DNA of 7,111 nt from Bifidobacterium breve. Its GTDB lineage: Bacteria > Actinomycetota > Actinomycetes > S36-B12. The stretch lies in NCBI GenBank assembly GCA_945870085.1, contig CAMBQX010000092.1, positions 1 to 7,111 on the forward strand. Reading direction: 5' to 3'. The translations under genes and the position numbers were made by a program. The notes under the pieces are model-generated. The model was given only the letters and a program-made list of their open reading frames with translations. It was not told the origin of the DNA and ran no database searches. This document shows positions 1-4,836 of this stretch, in pieces. Position 1 is the stretch's first letter; each line of letters begins with the position of its first letter.

Positions 1-756
1 GCCGAGCTCGCGAGTAGCGACCTGTTACCGAAAGCCACCAGCGAGACCGTAGTGATATCCGTATCAGCCTCCGGTGGCTCTATCGAAACTCTGGCCGCGC
101 AAGAGCACTATCAAAACCAATGCCGAATCATTGCGGTGACCAATACGGCTGATTCGAAAATCACCGAGGGCGCTGAGGCGGTTGTCATGATGCACGCAGC
201 GCGCGAGGAAGGTGGCGTTGCCTGCCGCTCCTTCCAACACACTCTGGCACTACTGCTGGATTTGCAATCGCAACTGGTAGGCGGCCTTGATGTTCCTTCA
301 CTGATAAGAGCAAGTGCCGAAGCCACCGATGACCTCCTACAAAACCGCGACACCTGGTTACCAAAAGTCAGCGAACTCATGCTCGGGCCGCAAGGTACCC
401 ACGTTGTCGCACCGGCTCGTCGCTTCAGTTCCGCCCAGCAGTCCGCGCTGATGCTGCGCGAAGGGCCAAGACTTCCAGCGGTTGCTTGTGAAACCGGTGA
501 CTGGAGCCATGTCGATGTCTACCTAACGAAGAGCACCGATTACCGCATGCTGCTTCTGGCCGGGTCGAAATGGGAGCCAGAACTTTTGCGGTGGGTTACC
601 GAGCGAGGGGCAAGCGTCGTCGCAATCGGCCAAGAAGTGCCTGAAGCCGCGGTTAGCCTGCGCTACCGCGGTGATGAAAACGACGACGTCAAACTGCTAA
701 CCGAAACCCTTGTCGCCGAACTGGTCGCCCAGCAGGCTTGGGCCGCTACGACTTGA
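1..756 (+). CDS. SIS-domain phosphosugar-binding protein, 5' end cut by the window
   Basis: The frame is open from base 1 to the TGA at 754-756, giving 251 residues. The ATG at 52 falls inside the first SIS fold, so it is not the true start and the N-terminus lies upstream. Residues about 18-50 carry the SIS phosphate-binding signature (VISVSASGGSIETL followed by a strand ending in AVTNT). Residues about 68-90 (EEGGVACRSFQHTLALLLDL) match the helix that follows it in GlmS-type isomerase domains. A second, more diverged SIS half follows (GTHVVAPARRFSSAQQSALMLREG). The GELKHGP-like stretch that carries the catalytic His region of GlmS appears only as GDWSHVD, and no glutaminase domain is visible. 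I therefore call a sugar-phosphate isomerase/deaminase-like or regulatory SIS protein of unknown substrate, not GlmS. Its 3' end overlaps the convergent xthA gene by 11 bases. Confidence 0.85.
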   Translation, partial: AELASSDLLPKATSETVVISVSASGGSIETLAAQEHYQNQCRIIAVTNTADSKITEGAEAVVMMHAAREEGGVACRSFQHTLALLLDLQSQLVGGLDVPSLIRASAEATDDLLQNRDTWLPKVSELMLGPQGTHVVAPARRFSSAQQSALMLREGPRLPAVACETGDWSHVDVYLTKSTDYRMLLLAGSKWEPELLRWVTERGASVVAIGQEVPEAAVSLRYRGDENDDVKLLTETLVAELVAQQAWAATT

Positions 757-1558
757 AAGTCACTGTAAGCGGGGCGTGATCACTCCACCGCTCTGCATAA
801 GTGGGTGCCTTGCCGACCACGGCGGTGGTGGCACGCGCGGCTAAGCCCGGGGTCGCGATCACATAGTCGATGCGCCAGCCCCCATCGGTATCGAAGCCGC
901 GCCCCCGCCATGACCACCAGGTGTAGGGGCCGGGGCCATCACCACCAAGAGTGCGACCAAGGTCCACCCACTGTTTTGCGAACCATCGGTCCAAGTATTC
1001 GCGCTCTTCAACTAAGAACCCCGCGTTACCTCGGTTACCGCGCCAATTCTTGATATCGACTTCATGGTGGGCAATATTGAAATCACCGCAAACGACAACC
1101 TCGCCACCAGCGCGTGTAGCTCGTGCCCGCAAAGCCTTAAGGCGGGCATCCATCGCTACCAAGAACTCATACTTATCAACTTGCTTCGGGGTTTCGGCTT
1201 CACCGGTGTGCACATAAACCGAAACCACCGTTAGCGGGCCTTGTTTGGTATCGAGGTCGACTTCAACCCAACGGCCAGAATTACCGAGCACCGGATCCTT
1301 CATCACCGCGCGCACCTCGGTGGGCTGCTTTCGGGTCAAGATCGCTACTCCCGCTCGACCAAGTTGCGGCGCCGGTGCGTGCGCGACATTCCATCCTTGT
1401 AATGGTGAGTCGGCGAGTGTTGCATGTAGTTGCTCGTGGGTCGCCCGTACCTCTTGTAGGCAAATCACATCCGGCTTTGCTTCGGCCAGCCACGCTAGGC
1501 CGCCACGCCGATGCGCTGCGCGGATGCCATTTACGTTAACCGTGAGAACACTTAGCAT
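746..1558 (-). CDS. xthA: Exodeoxyribonuclease III (AP endonuclease, EEP family)
   Basis: Cytoplasmic DNA-repair enzyme that cleaves at abasic sites and removes 3'-blocking groups, using one or two Mg2+ ions. All hallmark motifs of the exonuclease-endonuclease-phosphatase fold are present in order: VNVNGIRA (metal/active-site Asn), CLQEVRA (metal-binding Glu), SVYVHTGE (Tyr), CGDFNIAH (Asp/Asn pair), WRIDYVIATP and ERWSDHAPL (catalytic Asp-His). Length, about 270 aa, is normal for the family. I prefer the ATG at 1558, because homologues place the first conserved Asn seven or eight residues from the start. A GTG at 1570 is the alternative; it would add four residues and create a GTGA overlap with the upstream gene. 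Stop is TAG at 746-748. It is the last gene of a minus-strand cluster and ends inside the 3' end of the convergent SIS gene. Confidence 0.95.
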   Translation of the reverse strand: MLSVLTVNVNGIRAAHRRGGLAWLAEAKPDVICLQEVRATHEQLHATLADSPLQGWNVAHAPAPQLGRAGVAILTRKQPTEVRAVMKDPVLGNSGRWVEVDLDTKQGPLTVVSVYVHTGEAETPKQVDKYEFLVAMDARLKALRARATRAGGEVVVCGDFNIAHHEVDIKNWRGNRGNAGFLVEEREYLDRWFAKQWVDLGRTLGGDGPGPYTWWSWRGRGFDTDGGWRIDYVIATPGLAARATTAVVGKAPTYAERWSDHAPLTVTFKS

Positions 1559-1566
1559 CGCAGCAC

Positions 1567-1836
1567 TCACACGATCCGAAGGGTGACGACTTGGCCGGTG
1601 ATAGCCGTCACCGCGGCGAGCAGCGCGTCACGATGGCGCACGTCCGTATTGATCGGGTAAGTCTGGCTTTGGTCAAAGCGTTGAGGGTCAGAGAAGTCAA
1701 TCGTCAGCACGTCATCCTCTAATGAGACCAACCGGGCATCGAAATAGAGCAGCCATGCGACCCGACTTTGGGATTCTAAGTTGAACAGGACGTCATTCCA
1801 CTGTGCTTTTAGGGCAGCGAGCTCCGAAGCAGACAT
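1567..1836 (-). CDS. 89-aa protein resembling a DnaX (tau/gamma) internal domain
   Basis: Small acidic protein with an ATG start and a TGA stop. The N-terminal helix pattern (LKAQWNDVLFNLESQSRVAWLL) is followed by a small-hydrophobic stretch, a strand (DVLTIDF), and a C-terminal helix-strand unit ending in VVTLRIV. The order 'W..VL..L...SR.AWLL..A....LEDDVLTIDF' resembles the region after the clamp-loader ATPase core of actinobacterial DnaX proteins, but here it stands alone without any ATPase part. The likeness is from memory of the family pattern, not from a search. The gene sits four bases after the phosphopantetheinyl transferase stop and directly before xthA, so it is probably co-transcribed and translationally coupled. 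A link to DNA replication or repair through xthA is possible but unproven. No signal peptide or membrane segment is visible. Confidence 0.85.
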   Translation of the reverse strand: MSASELAALKAQWNDVLFNLESQSRVAWLLYFDARLVSLEDDVLTIDFSDPQRFDQSQTYPINTDVRHRDALLAAVTAITGQVVTLRIV

Positions 1837-1840
1837 AGTT

Positions 1841-2617
1841 CTAGGCCGCGTCGGTGTCAGGGGCTACGTAACAGATGCCGAGCACCGTATCTAATGGGTG
1901 CAAAACCAGGACCGGCAGCACCAGACTTAGGTCACTTGCCGAATAAACCTCAATCAACAAACCCTCAGCCAGTGCGGTAACTGACGCAATCGGCCACCTT
2001 GCTACCGCGCCCCCAAGGCCCACCCCGAGGGCCTTGGTTGCTGCTTCCTTGGCGACCAGCAGGTCAAGTACCGAGGCGGATTCGGCCGTGACGAAATTAG
2101 TTTCCATAGGAGTTAGTGCGCGCGCCACCACCTGCGTTCGGCGGTCGGCGTACTCGATGTCAACACCGATTAGCGAGCCCGGCTCAGCGGCTGCTGCAAC
2201 TACGACTCCGGAGTTGTGCGAAAGTGAGATTACCGGGGATCCACCAACACCGGACAGCGCAACACAGCGAGCATATGGCGCCCCTTCGGCGCCAAGATGG
2301 ATCTCGACATCGCTCGGCTCAAGATGCTGGCCGCGCTCCGCAGCCCACGCGCGCACCACATCCTTAAGGGCTAACCGGCCAAGTAGCCACTCATGTTGCC
2401 GGCTTGAACCAGGCGCTAGTGATTGCCAAACCTCGTTCTCGGCGGCGGTCAAGGCTGCGCCATGTGCCGGACTAATTGTGATGCCGCTCCCCGGTGCAAT
2501 TTCTTCAATATCTATTCGTCGAATTAAAACTTCAGCGGGCCCAATCGCCCAATCCTGGCTAACAAACTGCCCTAATTGCACTGGCCACCATCGCAGCAGG
2601 GCTGAATGTAATAGCAC
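1841..2617 (-). CDS. 4'-phosphopantetheinyl transferase, Sfp/PKS-associated type
   Basis: Transfers 4'-phosphopantetheine from coenzyme A to a serine of an acyl or peptidyl carrier protein (Mg2+-dependent, cytoplasmic). In a 258-aa reading the motifs are: EWLLGRLALKDVVR at about 76-89, the P1-like SLSH at 131-134, the metal-binding GVDIE at 151-155, and KEAATKALG at 190-198. The residue usually written as Trp in W-x-x-KEA is Leu (LLVAKEA). The EWLLGR..AKD form is typical of transferases found with polyketide or polyunsaturated fatty-acid synthases, yet no such synthase lies in this window, so the carrier-protein partner is elsewhere. The start is uncertain. GTG at 2617 follows an in-frame TAG directly and overlaps the upstream small gene by 46 bases. 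GTG at 2581 would overlap by only 10 and give 246 aa. Neither has a strong ribosome-binding site, and coupling to the upstream gene is likely. Confidence 0.92.
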   Translation of the reverse strand: MLLHSALLRWWPVQLGQFVSQDWAIGPAEVLIRRIDIEEIAPGSGITISPAHGAALTAAENEVWQSLAPGSSRQHEWLLGRLALKDVVRAWAAERGQHLEPSDVEIHLGAEGAPYARCVALSGVGGSPVISLSHNSGVVVAAAAEPGSLIGVDIEYADRRTQVVARALTPMETNFVTAESASVLDLLVAKEAATKALGVGLGGAVARWPIASVTALAEGLLIEVYSASDLSLVLPVLVLHPLDTVLGICYVAPDTDAA

Positions 2618-2694
2618 CTAGGACACATGTCTTTACCGCCGCGACGCTCCAGGGCTACGGTCTCGCAGGCCGGGCAGGGGCCGGGGTCACCCAT
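2572..2694 (-). CDS. 40-aa seven-cysteine zinc-ribbon-like small protein
   Basis: I translated this short frame by hand. It starts at ATG 2692-2694 (or the GTG just before it, 2695-2697) and ends at TAG 2572-2574. The protein has 7 Cys in 40 residues: CPAC at 7-10, CPRC at 24-27, then PCCDGGQC at 32-39. Two CxxC knuckles 13 residues apart are the classic layout of a rubredoxin-type zinc ribbon, and the extra CC..C tail is distinctive. An in-frame TAA, the stop of the preceding ribbon-helix-helix gene, blocks extension. An AAAAGG stretch just before the start could serve as a very close ribosome-binding site, and re-initiation after the preceding stop (TAA AAG GTG ATG) is likely. Its 3' end overlaps the transferase gene. 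Function unknown; metal binding is inferred from Cys spacing only. Confidence 0.7.
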   Translation of the reverse strand: MGDPGPCPACETVALERRGGKDMCPRCYYIQPCCDGGQCN

Positions 2695-2700
2695 CACCTT

Positions 2701-2865
2701 TTAAGTATGGCGCGCGGCGTTGACGACTTCTTGCCCCCGCGCCGTTGCCGCGCCCACTACGAATGCGGTAACAGCCAGCCGCTGTTCCTGCGCTGCCCAT
2801 CTGATCAAGGCCAGTTCAGCTGGTGTCAGCCGCAAATTCAGCCGCGCTGTTCGAATGTTCGTCAT
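2701..2865 (-). CDS. 54-aa ribbon-helix-helix protein, DUF1778/TacA-antitoxin-like
   Basis: Short gene translated by hand from ATG 2863-2865 to TAA 2701-2703. An AGGGG ribosome-binding site sits five bases before the ATG (plus-strand 2871-2875), which supports this start. The N-terminal TARLNLRLTPAEL matches the DNA-contacting beta strand and first helix of DUF1778 ribbon-helix-helix proteins. WAAQEQRLAVTAFVVGAA matches the second helix. DUF1778 proteins are usually about 80-95 aa and act as antitoxins to GNAT-type tRNA-acetylating toxins. This one ends soon after the RHH fold, so it lacks most of the C-terminal toxin-neutralising tail, and no acetyltransferase gene is next to it. It may act as a stand-alone repressor, perhaps of its own cluster: it is the first gene of the minus-strand set and faces the divergent promoter region. 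DNA binding is inferred from the fold pattern. Confidence 0.8.
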   Translation of the reverse strand: MTNIRTARLNLRLTPAELALIRWAAQEQRLAVTAFVVGAATARGQEVVNAARHT

Positions 2866-2870
2866 AAGCG

Positions 2871-2875
2871 CCCCT
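2871..2875 (-). promoter_or_regulatory. Ribosome-binding site of the ribbon-helix-helix gene
   Basis: Read on the minus strand this is AGGGG, five bases ahead of the ATG at 2865. It fixes the start of an otherwise very short gene. The frame stays open upstream to about 3018 but has no ATG, GTG or TTG there. Confidence 0.6.
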
Positions 2876-2926
2876 AGTTTCTCGAAATCTGTCTCGAGTT
2901 GAGCAAAGCGCAGGGGTCCGACAGTT

Positions 2927-2936
2927 ACACCGGTGT
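2927..2936. promoter_or_regulatory. Perfect palindrome ACACCGGTGT, possible operator
   Basis: Ten-base perfect inverted repeat about 61 bases upstream of the ribbon-helix-helix gene start, inside the divergent region. Ribbon-helix-helix repressors commonly bind short palindromes upstream of their own gene, so this is a candidate operator. Only one copy is seen, and a palindrome this short can occur by chance. Confidence 0.25.
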
Positions 2937-3066
2937 TATTTGAAAAAAGGAACCAACGGCGTTGAAGTCGTGACGCGAACCCGCGCCTGTGGAATGAAGA
3001 TATCGGCGAGGAGGACTAACGCCAATTGGGTAGGGTCTGGGCTACACAGGAAGAGATCAGACCCCA

Positions 3067-3717
3067 ATGACGCCCCAAAAGCAGTTGCACCGCCCCACCA
3101 CCCCGGTGCTGGTCCTTGATTGGGGTGGGGTGTTGTCCACGCCGGTGCAGGACGCTTTTGATAGCTGGATGGCGGCGGCCGAAATCGATCCCAAATCCTT
3201 CATGCGCGTCATGCGCGAGTTCCACAACACCTCGGATAGCCCGCTGCATCGCCGTGAGCGCGGTGAGATCAGCGTGAGTGAATTTGAGGAGGCCCTCGCC
3301 CCACATCTATTCACCTTGGCCGGTCAGCCGGTTTCTGCCGATGGGCTGATGGCAAAGATGTTTGAACACCTCAAACCCAATCCCGCGATGCTGCAGGTTG
3401 TTGAACTTGCTCGCGAAAATGGTTGGAAGACCGCGGTGCTTTCCAACGCCTGGGACGGCGATCACTATGACCCAGATTTGATGGCGCAGTTCGACGCGGT
3501 GGTGCTTTCGGATTTGTTCGGTGTTCGCAAACCAGATTTGAATGCGTACGAAGCGGTAATCAAAGCCCTTGGCGTCGAAGCTGGTGACTGTATTTTTGTT
3601 GACGACATGCGCCGTAATGTTCTGGCTGCAGAATCGGCCGGCATGCAGGCAATCCAATACGAGCCCGGCGTCGAGGTGCTACTTTCAGAGCTAATCACCA
3701 GCGGGGCACCGAGTTGA
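3067..3717 (+). CDS. HAD-superfamily hydrolase (ACAD10/YihX-like subfamily)
   Basis: Probable cytoplasmic phosphatase of the haloacid-dehalogenase superfamily, 216 aa. Motif I is LVLDWGGVL with the nucleophile Asp18. The second Asp usual in phosphatases (position +2) is Gly20, as in the YihX-type DxG group. Motif II is VLSNAWD (Ser126-Asn127), motif III is RKPD (Lys155), and motif IV is FVDDMRRN (Asp179-Asp180). The helical cap lies between motifs I and II (about residues 28-105). The only ATG that keeps motif I is 3067; TAG at 3031-3033 closes the frame upstream. Its TGA stop overlaps the TTG start of the kinase gene by four bases (TTGA), so the two proteins are probably made together. Substrate is not determinable from sequence. 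The pairing with an APH-fold kinase suggests a phosphorylated acyl-CoA or related intermediate, which is inference. Confidence 0.92.
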   Translation: MTPQKQLHRPTTPVLVLDWGGVLSTPVQDAFDSWMAAAEIDPKSFMRVMREFHNTSDSPLHRRERGEISVSEFEEALAPHLFTLAGQPVSADGLMAKMFEHLKPNPAMLQVVELARENGWKTAVLSNAWDGDHYDPDLMAQFDAVVLSDLFGVRKPDLNAYEAVIKALGVEAGDCIFVDDMRRNVLAAESAGMQAIQYEPGVEVLLSELITSGAPS

Positions 3718-4793
3718 AAACCCACGACAGCCCACGTGGGCTGCTAGTGGCCCCGTTAACGGATTACTTGCGCACAAAACTTGGTAGCGACTCGGCCGGA
3801 CTTCGGCCCCAACTCCTTCCCGGTGGTCGTTCGAACATCAGTTATCGCCTTGACGGCGGCAACCTGGGCCCGCTGGTGCTGCGCCGCCCACCCCTTGGTC
3901 ACATTTTGCCCACCGCCCACGACATGGGTCGCGAGTTCAAGCTGCTCACCGGCCTGGCATCGGTTGGCTATCCGGTGCCGCAGCCGATCGCCTTATGCGA
4001 GGACGCAGGTGTTATCGGTGCGCCTTTTGTTCTTATGGAGTTTGTCGACGGCTTGATAATTGATGACGCCGCAATAGCCAGCAGCCTTGATGCCGTGTCG
4101 GCGCGAGAAGCCTCGCAGAACCTGGTGCGGTGCTTGGCTGATCTACATAACATCGATCCAGTCGATGCTGGGCTTGCTGACCTTGGCAAGCCAGCCGGGT
4201 ACCTGCAAAGGCAACTGCTCCGGTGGATCAAGCAGTGGGAGTTAACCAAGAAGATCGATTACCCCGCTGCCGGGCAACTCATCACCTGGCTGCAGCAGGC
4301 GGTCACCACGGTGCCAGAAAACACTAAAGCGTCAATCGTCCACGGTGACTTCCGCCTCGACAACACGATCCTTGATCCACAAACCATGAAGATCAAGGCC
4401 GTCTTGGATTGGGAGATGTCAACTCTTGGTGATCCGCTACTTGATGTCGCGTTGACACTTCTATACATGACCGAAAGCAATGACAACCTCCGCAACTCCG
4501 TTCCAGTAGCACTGGGCGTTACGACTCCACCTGGTTACTACACTCGTGCTGAATTCCTAACTGCTTATTGTGAAATCACTAACGTTGATACCAGTTACTT
4601 GAATTTCTGCCTCGCGTTATCTTGCTTCAAACTCGCTGCGATTCTCGAATCAATTAAGCACCGAAGTCAAGCTGGTGAGCAGCTGGGCCGTGCCGAGCAT
4701 TCGGGTGATTTATTCGGTGACTCGTGCAACAATTTGATGCTGATGGGTTTGGCTGTAACCGAGGGCGACGGGGTTTCCGGGCTTAACCGGTGA
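3714..4793 (+). CDS. APH-fold phosphotransferase, ACAD10/11 kinase-domain-like
   Basis: Kinase of the aminoglycoside/choline-kinase fold, 359 aa, most like the kinase portion of animal ACAD10/ACAD11 and actinobacterial homologues often misnamed acyl-CoA dehydrogenase. In order: nucleotide-binding loop LPGGRSNISYRL (35-46), VLRRPP (55-60), LPTAHDMGREFKLL (65-78), ALCED...GAPFVLMEFVDG (93-113), catalytic loop HGDFRLDN (210-217, Asp212) and metal-binding DWEMSTLGDP (232-241). The start is TTG 3714 inside the HAD stop codon; GTG 3747 is an alternative. In ACAD10/11 and in the LvaA protein of levulinate breakdown, this kinase type is linked to phosphorylating 4-hydroxyacyl-CoA before dehydration. 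The same reaction is a plausible inference here. No acyl-CoA dehydrogenase partner is in the window, and antibiotic resistance is not indicated. Confidence 0.93.
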   Translation: MKTHDSPRGLLVAPLTDYLRTKLGSDSAGLRPQLLPGGRSNISYRLDGGNLGPLVLRRPPLGHILPTAHDMGREFKLLTGLASVGYPVPQPIALCEDAGVIGAPFVLMEFVDGLIIDDAAIASSLDAVSAREASQNLVRCLADLHNIDPVDAGLADLGKPAGYLQRQLLRWIKQWELTKKIDYPAAGQLITWLQQAVTTVPENTKASIVHGDFRLDNTILDPQTMKIKAVLDWEMSTLGDPLLDVALTLLYMTESNDNLRNSVPVALGVTTPPGYYTRAEFLTAYCEITNVDTSYLNFCLALSCFKLAAILESIKHRSQAGEQLGRAEHSGDLFGDSCNNLMLMGLAVTEGDGVSGLNR

Positions 4794-4795
4794 TT

Positions 4796-4807
4796 AAGTA
4801 ATTACTT
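4796..4807. promoter_or_regulatory. Perfect 12-base palindrome AAGTAATTACTT between kinase and tesB
   Basis: The palindrome begins two bases after the kinase stop codon (TGA, 4791-4793) and ends 29 bases before the likely tesB start. A 12-base perfect A/T-rich palindrome in a moderately G+C-rich sequence is a candidate repressor-binding site that could let tesB be regulated separately. As RNA it would be a weak hairpin. Function is inferred from symmetry and position only. Confidence 0.35.
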
Positions 4808-4826
4808 CCTGCATGGGCTTAGTTTC

Positions 4827-4832
4827 GGAGGA
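4827..4832 (+). promoter_or_regulatory. Strong ribosome-binding site (GGAGGA) fixing the tesB start
   Basis: GGAGGA lies four bases before the ATG at 4837. This makes 4837 the likely start of the thioesterase rather than the in-frame ATG at 4813, which has no Shine-Dalgarno match. It is the clearest ribosome-binding site in the window. Confidence 0.85.
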
Positions 4833-4836
4833 TTTA

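Larger units (their letters stand above)
2866..3066. promoter_or_regulatory. Divergent intergenic region between the RHH-led and HAD-led gene sets
   Basis: This is the largest gap in the window (201 bases), and both neighbours are transcribed away from it, so promoters for both gene sets must lie here or at its edges. I find no convincing paired -35/-10 elements. TAGGGT at 3031-3036 is a weak -10-like candidate for the HAD gene. An A/T-rich patch at about 2937-2948 could be part of a minus-strand promoter. A perfect 10-base palindrome lies at 2927-2936. The HAD gene has only a distant purine run (AGGAAG, about 13 bases before its ATG) as a possible ribosome-binding site. Confidence 0.4.

Noticed and set aside
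1..756. GlmS (glucosamine-6-phosphate synthase)
   Set aside because: No glutaminase domain is in view and the second SIS half lacks the GELKHGP-like catalytic stretch.
1245..1586. Plus-strand open frame antisense to xthA
   Set aside because: No domain pattern, and the opposite strand carries every exonuclease III motif.
2034..2621. Long plus-strand open frame (195 codons) opposite the phosphopantetheinyl transferase gene
   Set aside because: Its translation is Ser/Thr/Ala-rich with no recognisable motif, and it lies antisense to a gene with clear family motifs. It is a by-product of codon bias.
2572..2865. A complete toxin-antitoxin module
   Set aside because: The RHH protein resembles an antitoxin, but no acetyltransferase or other known toxin is adjacent. 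The 40-aa partner is a zinc ribbon with no toxin features.
2720..2902. Plus-strand 60-codon frame in the region of the small RHH gene
   Set aside because: No motif or ribosome-binding site. The minus strand encodes a clear DUF1778-like RHH protein with a good ribosome-binding site.
3714..4793. Aminoglycoside resistance gene
   Set aside because: The fold is shared, but the sequence pattern (LPTAHDMGREFKLL, DWEMSTLGDP) is that of ACAD10/11-like kinases, and the neighbours are acyl-CoA genes.
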